Both the position numbers and the translations under genes were made by a program. The notes under the pieces were generated by a model. It was not told the origin of the DNA. It searched no databases and saw nothing but the letters and a program-made list of their open reading frames with translations. From Cryptomeria japonica (lineage: Eukaryota; Streptophyta; Pinopsida; Cupressales; Cupressaceae): a stretch of DNA of 64,000 nt. Of the stretch, positions 23,264 through 35,137 are shown piece after piece (position 1 is the stretch's first letter; each line of letters opens with the position of its first letter). The stretch spans positions 139,602,849 to 139,666,848 of the forward strand of contig NC_081410.1 of the NCBI RefSeq assembly GCF_030272615.1, in the 5' to 3' direction.

Positions 23264-24824
23264 ATTGATAGATTCTCTAACAAACATTGTTTACTGAATT
23301 CATTTTTCAACATATAATTCTTTTCCATGTAATACTTTTGGTATATAATAAAGTTTTCTATAACTAAACTATGTGCTATTTTTCCTCTATGCATATAATT
23401 AATGGGAGTCAATCAATAAATTACAGCTGGCTATGATAAATCCTAGTTATATAAATGTATATGGGGATAAATTTATGACGCCAACAGAAAAAATTATAAA
23501 AGAAAAGAAAAACGGAAGTTTATAAAAAAACGGATTAAATGCTTTAAAAACAATTCTGAAAAAATAATTCAAATTGACATGATAATAAATTTTTGAGACT
23601 TAAATTGAATCAATTATAAATTGTGCAAATTGTTTATTTTTTATTTAAGAAGTAATAAATAAGAAATAAAACAAAAGGATTTTTAAGATTGTTTTTAGAT
23701 TTGCTATATATATTTTCAGAAACACTTCTCTTTTATTTCTTATTTTATTTTTTTTCAGTAAAGAGAAGGAAAAAACAATTTCTATGATTTATAATTATTT
23801 CACTTTGATTCCTTAGAAGATTTATTGTCATGTCAAATATGATTCTCTTTATAGCATTGTTTTTAGAGCATTTTAATCTGAGTATATATATTTTTGTTTT
23901 CTCTCTTCTTTTGTCTTTTTTATGAATAAAGTTAAAGGAAAAGACAAAGCAATTTATTTACTTTATAATTATTCCATTTCAAGTTTGTGAAAGACTTTTT
24001 GTCATGTCAAATTTAATTTCTGTTTTATCTTTACTTTTGTTTTTTTCAATAAAAAGGTTTTAGAGAGAGGAAAATTTGTTTTGATAAATTTAATCTAATG
24101 TATGATCATTACAAAAATATTTATATAATAGATATAGTTTAGAGAACAAAAATGTTCATTTAGAAAATCAAATTGTTCATTGTTTGAGGATAAAATCACA
24201 TCATCTTTAATACAAAACAGCAAAATGGAAAAGACTAAAAGAAAGGTGAGAAAAAAAGTATATTTTATACGTTATAACAATTAAATTAAAAAACATCTTT
24301 ATTTTATAATATAGATTTTATATTAACATCTTAATTAAATATACAAACAATAATCTTTAAAAAATCTATTAAAAAATACAATTGAAAAAATCATCAACAA
24401 AATAAATAATTAAAAACTTAACAATATAAAAATTTTAAAAACTAAACCAATTATTCTTTAAACATATAAACACATTAAAACGTTTTATTCTATTTTATAG
24501 GAAAAACGCAAAGTGTATAATTTCTTTATATTGAATATTTTATATCACCTTCCTTTTACGACATTTCTCTAAGATTTACTTGAGTCGTTGATTTTCATTT
24601 GAGAAGTTATATCAAGTCATTAATTGCCTTTCGTTTGAAAAATTATTTTACTAACAATAGTTTGCAAACTTCATTTACAAATCATTAATTAAATATCAAA
24701 TCAATGATCATTCTGGATCTTTGGATGTTTTAAATGAATAAATAAGTTGTAAATTGATTTTTCTTAAATTTGGAGATCATTACATTTCAACTTTACTATT
24801 GATAATTTTATTTAATAATGAAAA
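23264..24824. other. AT-rich spacer, no gene seen
   Basis: No supported coding frame, RNA gene or LTR was found. Two short phrases recur (GTCATGTCAAAT with TTTAATT, about 23828 and 24001; AAAGAGAAGGAAAA-type purine runs), suggesting old internal duplication. Confidence 0.5.
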
Positions 24825-25076
24825 ACAAATGTAAATGAATTAGTTTGTAATAAATTATCATTTGGAGATATATCTTATAATTATTATTTTGTTTAAATTA
24901 TATTTTTTATGGATATTAATATTTTTTTATATTTGAAAAATAAAAAAAAAACAAATGTAAATGAATTAGTCTGTAATAAATTATCATTTGGAGATATATC
25001 TTATAATTATTATTTTGTTTAAATTGTATTTTTTATGGATATTAATATTTTTTAATATATTTTTTTTTTCAAATTT
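24825..25076. repeat. 126-bp tandem duplication
   Basis: The unit starting ACAAATGTAAATGAATTAGT is present at 24825 and again at 24951. Only a few differences were seen, so the duplication is recent compared with the surrounding DNA. Confidence 0.9.
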
Positions 25077-25514
25077 TAATGAAAAATAATCTATAATTTC
25101 CAATGAAGCTACTCAATTCTCATATTAATCTTTGAGTACATACCAACATAAGAATTGCATTAATGGATGTAGGGTATACAATTTTCAACAATGTTGGAGT
25201 ACACAAACTTGAAATGCAAGGGAACATTTGATAATGAAATACATCTTCTTCACATTTACAACTCTTGGTATAAATATTTACACATATTGATTAAGGTTTC
25301 TATTGTAGATGGGGTTGTCAATTCCCCATCTGCAAGCTTCTTCCTCTTAGTTTCAAGAATGGAGAACCTAATTAAAGGGTGTAAAATCACACTATAAACA
25401 CCTCAATACTATGCATAATGCTAAAATATTATATATATAAAATAAATAAGTTCAATTGAACAATAAACATACAAATATTTTGTATGATCCTAACATATAA
25501 TATATTAAATAGGA

Positions 25515-25515
<1 letters not shown>

Positions 25516-25548
<33 letters not shown>
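25516..25548. repeat. (TG)n(TA)n microsatellite
   Basis: A short GT run passes into an uninterrupted TA run of about 20 bp. The stretches on both sides (25077-25515 and 25549-26539) show no supportable gene. Confidence 0.9.
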
Positions 25549-26539
25549 ATTTTTTATTTTTTATTTTTTTTAGACTTCTTATTAGTCTTCTTATTCTTCC
25601 CCATCCCCATACTCTGGGCTTTGTTGTTTAGCAAATGAAGACCCTTGGCATTTCTCTCTCGAGATTCCTTAGTAACAATCACCATGGTTTTGAGTTTAAA
25701 ATAGTCCATGGAATATGATTGTATAGCTTGAATATATATTTTGGTCATCTATATGTGCAATCTTATGGCAAGATTTTGTGTAGTGATTGGAAATAGAAAG
25801 TACATAAAATGTATGTTTATTGTGTCAACTTACTTACATGGTGGATATCTCATTACTTCTTTTTTATTAATCTCTTTATCAAATCTATTTACTTTACTTA
25901 TATTTTCATTATTCTTTAAGGTATCACTTTAGTGATATATTCTAGGATATTTCAAAATTCTTTTAGGCTATCAAAAGTTTGACTAACGAAAATTTAATTA
26001 AATGTTTTATTAAGTGGAAAAGTGGTTGGTTAGACTTTTGGCACTAAAAAATTGGGGATTCCACTTTCTAGAACATTCTAAGGTGGCTATACATTCCATA
26101 TAAAAAAATTGAATGGGGGTTACAAAACACAGTTCTAGTAATGAAAATTGTGGTTTTGGCTTGTAGATTATTGTAATGAGAAAGCCCATGTGACTATAAC
26201 ATGTTATTTTATGAATGTTGTAGTTTCATTTTATTGGGATAATATAAAGAAAGTGTTTCATTTCTTGCATTTCCTATTTATTTCTTTGTTGGTTTTATGT
26301 ATTTTTATTTGCAAGGGGAGTACCCTTCATCATGAAGGCATAACTCATTTGTGGGAACATGTAGGATTTCCTAGCTATGTTATTTGAAGCAAATCAGTTA
26401 ACCCAAGTGGTAGGTGAAAATTTTGCAACTAGATAATTTATATATTATCCTCCATGTCTCATTTAAGAGGTTGAAATCCTAAAAGATAATTTTTTTGGCA
26501 TGCCACTTCGAGAGCATTTGTTATGTTGGCTTGTTGTTC

Positions 26540-27290
26540 TAGAGGGAGGATTTATAAATGTAGACAATATTTTATCCAATATAGATGATTTTTGCATGGA
26601 AATAGCATTAGTCATGAATAATTTGTGAGTGATGTCACATAACATTCTACTTTTATCTAATATTTTTACTACCCATGTCCTTTCTCATTCAAATGATTGA
26701 TAGAGAGGATGGAGCAAATTTAATCTCATCCTTTCTTTAATTTTTTTTTTTGGTTATAAATGTACATAATAGTTTAGCTAATTTATAGATGGATTTTGCA
26801 TGGACACAATATTAGTGGCAAATAATTTGTAAGTAATGTCACACAAAATTCTACATATATCTAAGATTTTTAGTACCCATGTCCATTCTCATTCAAATGG
26901 TTAATAGAAAGGATGGAGCAACTGCAACCTCATCCTGTCTTTAATTATATTTTTATTTTGGTTATAAATGTAGATAATATTTTATTTAGCCAATATAGAT
27001 GATTTTTGCATGGACATAGAATTACTAGTGAATAATTTGTGAGTGATGTCACCACAACATTCTATTTTTATCTTATATTATTAGTACCAATATCCTTTTT
27101 CATTCAAATGATTGATAGAAAGGATGGAGCAACTATAAACCCATTGTTTCTTTAATTATATTTTTATTTTAGTTATAAATTTATTTATTTTCAAATTTTA
27201 TTTATATATAATTATTATGAGTGTGTCAGTTTTTTATAATCATATAATCTAAAAATTTAGACCTCAATAAAAATAACAACTATTGTAAAT
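26540..27290. repeat. 202-210 bp tandem repeat, more than three units
   Basis: The anchor TTATAAATGTA recurs at about 26552, 26754 and 26961, with a mutated copy at 27171. Between anchors come GATTTTTGCATGGACATA, GTGAGTGATGTCAC, TTCTCATTCAAATG and GATAGAGAGGATGGAGCAA, in the same order each time. The last unit runs into the dispersed repeat also found at 15235-15400. No coding frame is conserved between units. Confidence 0.88.
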
Positions 27291-27344
27291 CATTTTTTAA
27301 ATCTTTAATATGCATTTAGGATATCATCCCACTCTACATTTTTT

Positions 27345-28378
27345 TAATTTCCCTACACATGGTGCCCACTTTTGTGGAGGGGGGGTTGTTCCTCCACCTC
27401 CTACTCCTCCTATCATTCCCAATGAAATGCCCATGTGATCTTCTAAGGGTCCTACTACAAAAAATTTAGCAATACTAGCTAGGATCTTTATAGATTCTTC
27501 AAATGCCTCTATAATGACTAAAAAGGTGAGACTCAAATATGCCACACAAATTGATGTTTAGTCCAAGAAAGGCAATGATGGTTTCTCTATGAGGACTAAG
27601 AATCAGGATCAACTGCCTCCAAGTGGAAGCCCGAAACCCAAGTGGTGGAAAATATTCTCCTTCGAGGTGAAACAAGGCAAAAAATCCCTTATATAACCCC
27701 AAGATACTGGTAAATGGATGGAGTGACTATTGTGTTACCTAACTCTATTATGGATCAAATTGTTTTCTCCATGAACATTATTCTAGTGGGAAATTTTTCT
27801 CCTTCTTCCCAACCATTGATATGGTTCGTAGCTGGGTTGCTACAAAATAGAAGCTAAAAGGAAGCATGATTGCTAGTGCCATGTCGGGTGGTCTCTTTCT
27901 CTTTAAGTTTATAGCTAGAGAGAACCTCATCATAGTTCTCACTCTAGGACCATGGTTCTATGGTAAACATCATTTTTCACTCTATATATGGAAACCAAGT
28001 TTCGATCCAATAGTTAAACTGAACAAATCAACGCCTATGTGGGTGCATCTCCTAAGTCTCTTGCTTGAATTTTTGGATGAATAGATCTTTAAATGGATTG
28101 ACAACACCTTTGGACACTATGTTTTTATTGACAAAGTGAGTAAGGCTATATCTAGGTTAGTATTTGCATGCTTCTATGTCAATGTGGATATTAACAAAAC
28201 TCTCCATAACTTCATTAATTTGCAATCTAAGCTAGGAAAATGGACCCAACCTATAGTTTATGAAAATTCTTTGGTGTTCTACGAAAATTGTTCCAAGTCA
28301 AGACACCTAATTTCTAAATGTAAAACCTTCAAAAAATTCCCAAAAACTAAAAGAAATATGTGTTTCTTTTAAGGGGGA
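27345..28378 (+). pseudogene. LINE ORF1 (DUF4283-like, zinc-knuckle remnant), broken
   Basis: ORF1 proteins of plant L1 elements bind the element RNA. A Pro-rich start (GGGVVPPPPTPP) is followed, after stops, by the DUF4283-like stretch FKFIARENLIIVLTLGPWF, then HFSLYIWKPSFDP and STPMWVHL at 27866-28084. The next frame (28136-28372) ends with YENCSKSRHLISKC, a CCHC knuckle that has lost its first cysteine. At least five frame breaks are present. Confidence 0.75.
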
Positions 28379-28944
28379 AGCAACCTAGGCAATCAGGATT
28401 TCTCCCCAGGGGGAGGTGCCCCAGATTGAAAAGAATGAAACTCTAGGGGAGGAAATAGGCAATGACTACCTTTTCACTAAGAGGATACTTCAAATTATGG
28501 AAACCCCAACTAAGGTTATTAAACCTCTAGAGGATAGTAGCATAGACTCTTGTCAATGAGAAACTCCTCAAAGAAGTGGAAATCATAATCCTTTCGACCC
28601 ATAGTAAACTAGGTGATAGTGTACTCTCACCAAAGCTCCCTGCCCCCACTCATGAGTTTTCACCAAAGCCCCTTGTCTCTTCCTAGACCATTGTAATAGC
28701 TTGTTTATCACCAAGTGTCACCACTAATGGTCAGATGTCCCCATGTGCCAACTCATGTGTTTAGCTTGATGAGGAGAGGTGGACAACCCAAAAGAGAAAA
28801 ACAAGAAATAAGAAGATTGATGTAAGGATGGAAACCAAGACTAGTCATCCATCCTAGAGGCTTACAAGACTGAAGGAAGTTACAAGGGAGATAACCAATG
28901 GAAGGAAAAAAAGCCTAGAATTTTCCTCAAAAGTTTGGAAAATA

Positions 28945-29700
28945 AGTTTCTATTTTGGAATATGAGGGGTCTTAATAGACCTTAAAAGAAATATACTCTC
29001 AGGAATTGCCCTCTTGAGAAAACAATTTGAAATTTTGTTACTATAGGAAATTAAAATGACTACCGGTACTTTTCAAAACATTGTTGATTATATTTGGTTG
29101 GGCTTCTAATTCTTCATTATGATGCTATTGGTACCTTGGGTGATGTTGTCACCTTGTGGGACCTTAGAAATCTATGGAGAAATGTTCTCTCTAGCTCCTG
29201 TAACAATTTGACCATAAAGATTACTTCTCCTTAGGACTCATGGTGTTTGGTGAATGTTTATGCTACTGATACTTTATCTAGATGAAAAAATATCTAGGAG
29301 GATATTTCTACTCAAGTTCTAGTATATCTAAAAAACTATTGGATGATTGTGGGGGACTTTAACTCCCCTCTTTTCTCCTCTGAAAAATTGGGAGGGTTGG
29401 TGGACTACTCTAATAACATGACAAACCCAATTGACTTCATTAATAAAACAAGACTTCTTGACATTGAATTATTGGGTCAATTATTCACCTAGTCTAATTA
29501 GAAGAAGAGTGATAATCTCGTTCATGTTAAGTTGGATAAATTTTTAGTCACCTTCAACTGGGATTTAGGCTATAGCTCTACTCTTAGGGATCTACCTAGA
29601 ACAATCTCTTCTAGATTGGATGAGCAAACCTACAAGAGAACCCATCCCTTTACACTATCAAATCATGTAGGCTTCAACTTTAGGAGCTATATCTAAAGTT
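28945..29700 (+). pseudogene. LINE endonuclease domain, broken
   Basis: The start FLFWNMRGLNRP (about 28950-28987) is the usual opening of plant L1 endonucleases. Further on are VNVYATDTLSR and the catalytic VGDFNSPLFSSEKLGG (about 29350-29397), then DFINKTRLLDIELLG and LPRTISSRLDEQ. The domain would nick the target DNA to prime reverse transcription. Stops and shifts make it inactive. Confidence 0.8.
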
Positions 29701-30279
29701 GTTAGAATACCCCTATCTAGAGTTCTATTATGTACATGGTATCCCAAAGACTAAACATCATATGGAATAAAGTTAAAGGATGGAATAGGTTGACCTTTGG
29801 AGATATTTTCACAAAGAAGGAGATAGATACCAAATCAATAGCATTACAAATACAAATTGGTAATGGTGACCAGTCTAAGATTACACATAAGGAGGATGAA
29901 GCGTTAAGAGGAATATGGAAAGATAATTTGAAAAGGGAGGAATTTACCAGAAGTGAAATTCCTATGTCTAGTGGCTAAAAGAGGGTGATAGTAATTTATC
30001 TTTTTTCATATATCTTCCATTAAACATAGGAAGCAAAATGGCATCCAATCCTTAGTGGATGTGATAGATCACACTGTTACTCATGGCATCTGGTTAGGAA
30101 TTTAGGAAATATGGATTCAGGGTACTTTTGTAATGCTTACATAGAATGAGGAAATGATTTTGACCTTACCCTTGAAGATCAACTATTAAACTACTTACTT
30201 ACGATCCTGAGCTAGGTTGGCAATGCTCAAACTATGACACATGTTATTAAGGAGGAGGTTTAGACTACTACCTTCTCAA

Positions 30280-31440
30280 TGGAGGAATTCAAAACACAAG
30301 GACCATATGGCTTCTCCCCAAATTTCTTTTAGGAATTCAAATATATTGTGAGGTATTATCTAACATTGACAACTAAGGACTTCTTCTAAATTGGTAAGAT
30401 TTTTAAAAACTTAAATAAATCCTATATTGCTTTGATTCCAAAAGACTTAGACCCTCTGAGACTTTTAGATTTTAGACCTATCAATTTATGTTTTATGATT
30501 TAGAAGATCTTATCCAAAGTCTTGGTGAATAGGATCAAACCAATTTTGATCAGTCTTATTAATAGGAATTAAAAAATATTATCCCAAGATGACAAATCTT
30601 GGATGCTACAATCATAACACATGAAATTATACATTCAATTGATAGATGTTACCCATTAGGAATGGTCCTAAAGGTTGACATTTCTAAGGCTTATGATAGA
30701 GTGAGATGAGATTTTGTTCAAAATCCTAAGGAAGATTGGCTTCCAAGATAGTCTCATATGCCTAATTAAGGAATGTGTAACCAATTCTTAGTCCTTGTCA
30801 ATGGAGCCCCCAAAGGATTTTTTGGTGTTGAATAAGGTCTAGGAAAGGGGACCCTTTCTCCCCTTACCTTTTCATAATGTTGGTTGAATTTTTGGGGAAG
30901 AATTTCCCGAATATGGTAGAAAATAACAATCTACAAGGTGTTAAGGCGACATCCACTACCTCACCCTTTGTTCTACAACAATTTTCTCATGGTAGGTCAT
31001 CTTGTCTAGCATGGATTTAGTTGAAGCTAGAAGATGGAAAATATTTTTTAATTAATATGTTAAGGCCTCGATGCAACACATAAATTATGAGAAGAGAAAA
31101 ATTTATTTCTTCAATGTAGGGGATGGGTTACAGAGAAAAATAAATAAAAAATGGGTTGTTAAAGTGCTTTCCTCTTGGGGGTTTACTTGGGCCTACCCCT
31201 TACTGTAAAAGAGGTAATTGCTTCTTTTTAGAACTATATATTGGAAAGACTCCAAGGAAATCTAGCTAGATGTAAATAAAAATTATTAAGCAATGCTAGA
31301 AAATTACAAATCTTACCTACCTCTCTATAGGGTATCCTAGTGTACTTCCTTTCCCACTTCAAAATTCTAGGTATTATGGTTGATAAACATGAAAGAATTC
31401 AAATCTTGTGGACTAGGGCCAAGGAAAATAAAATAATGGC
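30280..31440 (+). pseudogene. LINE reverse transcriptase, broken
   Basis: Recognisable blocks are SYIALIPKD, then LLDFRPINLC, KILSKVLVNRIKP, and QDSLICLIKECV, all standard for non-LTR RT. The downstream region can be read as SMEPPKDF and GTLSPLTFS in shifting frames. The YADD-type catalytic block is not readable near 30980-31010, so this copy is long dead. Confidence 0.82.
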
Positions 31441-31456
31441 ATTGGTTAACTAGGAT

Positions 31457-33095
31457 ATGATTTGCTACCCTAAGAAGTTTGGGGGACTAGTTATAAGGAG
31501 AATTAACCTCCTCAATAAAGCCCTCATTTCTAAAATGAGATGGAACCTTTCATTACATAAAAATAATGGGAGTAGTATTATGAGTGCTAAGTACCTTAAC
31601 CTAAAAAAGTTATATAGAGATCGCTCCACCTCTAGATATCTAAATGGATCTATAATTTGGAATAATATCCTCAAAAGTATAGGTTTAATTTATATGGGCC
31701 CAAAATGGAAAATTGGAAATGGGCTTCTCATTCGCTTCTAGGAGGGAAAATGGTTGAAGGATATGCCCTTTGATATACACCCCAACTTTAGAGACATTAG
31801 GGAAAGGGCTCAAGCCTTCTTTAGAACCCTGGTTTCAGAATACATATCACCTCATAGCTCATGGAGAGACATAACTAAATGTTGTTAGAATACACCACAC
31901 TTATTATAGAAGGCTTCTTTGTTGTAGTAGTTCATCCAAATAATTAAAATCCTACTATTCCTAAGGGATGATAAGTTTCTCTAGACCAAAAATCCAAAAG
32001 GCAACTTCTTGATCAAATCGACTTACAATCTATTATTAAAGGAAGGTGGTTATTTGAGACTTTGGCAGAAAGTTTGGAACCCACAAATCCTCCCTTAATT
32101 TTTTTTTTGGTGGATAGTGATGCATAATAAAATCTAACTTAGGATAACCTCATTAAACATGGATTTCAACTACCTAATAGATGTATCCTTCACAAGCAAG
32201 AGGAAGAATCTATCCCTCATAGCTTCATACACTATTGATTTGCTCATAACCTTTGGAGACAAGTTTTGAAAAAACTATAAATGTATTGGTATATGAATAA
32301 ATCTCTCCAACCCCTCACCCTTGATTGGACTAGCCCTTCATGACACCACTTATCAAAGATCACTAGAGGCAAATCTTGCCACACCTATGCTAGAGTCTTT
32401 GGAAGGAAATGAATAATAGGATCTTTAGGGAAGTGGAGAAGCATGTGGAGGAGATATTTCTAATCTTTACTAGACTTCTTATGGATAATTAATTAGTTTC
32501 TAGATGGGCATGCCCTTCTTAAGTCCTTGCCCTGCCCCCCACCCAAATGCCTTATGCTAACAAGATGGCTATTAATTGGAATCTCCCCAATTCCACCATA
32601 TTTGAAAACTCAAAAAGGATGAAAATATTAATTACTAGGTAGTATCCCCCACTATTCAAATGGCACAAAATGAACTTTGATGGGGCAGATAGGGGTAACC
32701 AGAAAATGGTTGTTGCTAGAGGATTCATACATTCCAACATTGGAGCTCTTGTGGTGACTTAGATAGGTAGACTCAATGGGGGCACTAATAATCAAGCTAA
32801 GGGTATGGTCTTACTCTAGGGGTTAAATCTTGATCTCTTAATTTGGATTAGGATCCTTGAAATTGAAGGAGATTCCAAACTAATTATGGATGCTATCAAA
32901 GGTCTCAACATGGTGGGTTAGACTATTGAAGGGAAAATTAATGATATTTGCAAAATCCTCTTGAGGTTGGATACTTTTGAAATAAGGCAAATGTGCAGGG
33001 AAGGAAACATAGAGGCAGACACCATGACTGCTCTAGGTCTAGGACTTGGGAATCTCAAATGTTGGAGAAAGAATGATTACCTACCTACAAATGGT
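31457..33095 (+). pseudogene. LINE zf-RVT region and RNase H, broken
   Basis: The frame 31457-31741 reads YPKKFGGLVIRRINLLNKAL and KMRWNLSLHKN, a stretch that follows RT in plant L1 elements. It continues with KWKIGNGLLIRF and SSWRDITK. The RNase H is visible from about 32650: MNFDGADRGNQ, then GRLNGGTNNQAKGM and ILEIEGDSKLIMDAIKGL, where D, E and D active-site positions can be placed. Several stops interrupt it. Confidence 0.78.
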
Positions 33096-33559
33096 CAAAG
33101 ACTCCTCTCAGTAGAGTAAAAATTCAATATGCACACAAGATGTTGATAACCACTGGGATTGGCTTCTCTAGACCCTTCTTTGCTCGATACTTTTGGAATA
33201 GAGGTTGGGAGGTAATGGACACAACTTTAAATCTTCTTAGTGGGTGAAGGATTTGAATATCTTGTTGAATAAACATGACATCAAAGGTCATCAAGTTGAC
33301 GTGGATAACTTTCTTGTGGAATAAAAAGACCAAGTAGATGAAAAAGGTAGGGCCCACAATCCTAGGATGATGAATTAGTGGTTTGGGGTGATGATGTGGC
33401 CGCTTCATGCATTTTTATGTTTGCATGCCCAATTTTGGGGGCCATTTAGTGATGATGTGATGTCATCATTCTTTGTGTAGCCCTATCAGTGATATGAAAA
33501 AATAAAATATGAACACAAACTTTTTAATAAGATTTTTATGTTATGTTATATTGTATGGA

Positions 33560-34780
33560 TGGAAACCATGTGTAATCTTTCTCTAAGTACTACGGATGAG
33601 GGTTGGCACACTCAAAATTTAATGTAAATGCCAAATAATTATCTCCCAATTAGAAAACATTTAATCTTTTTTATTAAAGGTAAATCCTTAAGCCATTTTG
33701 TATTGGCTAATTTTAGACAATTAGTGAAAAAAAAGGTCATCTCTAATATTTTAACTACAACTATTCAAACCATGGGTGGGGATAGGGTGAGAATTGAACC
33801 TAGTGCTCATGTTAAATTCAAAAGGAGTTTTATGTTGTGGCATATTTATACCGAGGGAGGGGTTTTATAGTTTATTGAATGTATCAATGGGTTCGATGAG
33901 AACTTGTCTGTTTAGTTCGCCAAATTATGGGATAATAGGAGAGATGGGTGGGGGGAGTCTCATTTGAAATAAATGGGGAGGTTGAATAGATTAAGTGATG
34001 GGCCTCTCCACCAAAGAGAGAAAATAGAAAAAATGAAGCAGGGTGGTGGATAACAAAAATTTGTCCTAGTTCTTCTAAGAAAATGAGGAGCCTTTGAAGC
34101 TTCATGGTGGATTTTATAGAGGCAACCTGTCAGGCCCACAAGACTAGGTTTGCCTCAGGATAAAAAAACCCTAGATAACCGTCTAGGAAATTGTCAGTGA
34201 TTAGGAGGTGGATGTGTATGAAGATGATAGAAAAAGAGGGAGTGCCAACTGTAGACGCTCTAATGGGATAATTAGGCCCATGATTAGCAAAGCGGAAGGA
34301 AATAAACTAATGCATTATGATGGTGGATTGAAGGATGAGGATGCTACTAACAATGGCGATGTTGATAAGGATGAGGAAAATGTTGTAGGTGACATGAGGA
34401 AGCACAAGAGTTTAACTAGGTACACTAGTGATAGTTTAGCTCATAGTGATAATGCAAAAATTGAACCAGTGGACCTGACTCAAGAGACCATGCTTGAGGA
34501 AAAATAAACTCACCAAGGGGGGAGTGTGGGAACCTATGCTGATTGTAGGAATACCATGTCATATTTGGAGGCCCTAATGAAGAAAGCGCTAGAGATGGAG
34601 AAGATGATTAGTATTTGCAAGTTTAGCTTGTATGTGATGCACAACTCGATCACTTCTATGTGCTTGATGTTAAAGAAAGTGCTAGAAAAAGATGCTAAAA
34701 AGGAAGGGAACTATAAGGAGCCATTTCAGTTCCTCATTGAAGACTAGAAAAATGTGCTCAAGTAGCAATTGGATGGTTGG
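33560..34780 (+). pseudogene. WEDRR-family repeat protein, copy 2, broken
   Basis: A decayed relative of the frame at 13429-14760. It has an extra N-terminal stretch lost from copy 1 (from MPNNYLPIRKHLIFF at 33628), then FMLWHIYTEGG, which aligns with AWFVCTEGG. Next is LWDNRRDGW for SWEDRRVTV, with stops and shifts. The acidic and basic middle is open at 34208-34507. The end has YLEALMKKALEMEKM, ISICKFSLYVMHNS, and EPFQFLIEDW-like residues with a TAG in place of Trp. Copy 2 starts right behind the LINE end, by chance or because both were moved together. Confidence 0.72.
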
Positions 34781-35137
34781 TTTTAGTTTTTTAGGTTTTT
34801 TTTGGTATATTCTACTAAGACTTTTTATTGTCATACTTATTTTATATATTAAAAAGAAACAAAATGAGGGTGTTGTCCCTATTACATCCACAACCAAATG
34901 ATGTTGATGACTAAACATCAACAAAACCATAGAAAAATAATACCAAAGATAGCTAGTTAAGAAGAAGTTCATAAGAAGTCATAAACCACCAACCAAAAGG
35001 AATAAATCAAAAGTCTAGCAGCAAAACAACAACTAACAAAAGACAAATTGTAGCTAAACAAATTCTTCAACAAGGGAACCAAACCCCATAAGACAAAAAT
35101 AACAAAAAGCAGTAAACTAAAAGTAAACCCTATGTCT
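34781..35137. other. Junction of the two convergent WEDRR copies
   Basis: The 3' flank of copy 2 (plus) meets the 3' flank of copy 3 (minus) near 34880-34925, at a short palindrome TGTTGATG..CATCAACA (34902-34909 and 34916-34923). No gene is seen. Confidence 0.5.

Larger units (their letters stand above)
27345..33480 (+). mobile_element. Dead LINE (plant L1 type with RNase H)
   Basis: In order, the fragments are: a DUF4283-like ORF1 with a zinc-knuckle remnant, an APE-type endonuclease, an L1-type reverse transcriptase, a zf-RVT-like region and a terminal RNase H. All are broken by many stops and frameshifts. There are no LTRs. The 3' end is placed near an A-rich stretch (about 33493-33505) and is uncertain; the 5' edge is set by the first recognisable ORF1 frame. 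This lineage normally moves by target-primed reverse transcription. Confidence 0.85.

Noticed and set aside
26148-26387. 79-residue hydrophobic frame
   Set aside because: It is a chance frame in T-rich DNA, with no motif or related copy.
20107-27290. CRISPR array
   Set aside because: The repeats are hexameric or 200-300 bp tandem units without unique spacers, and no cas gene is present; this is plant DNA.
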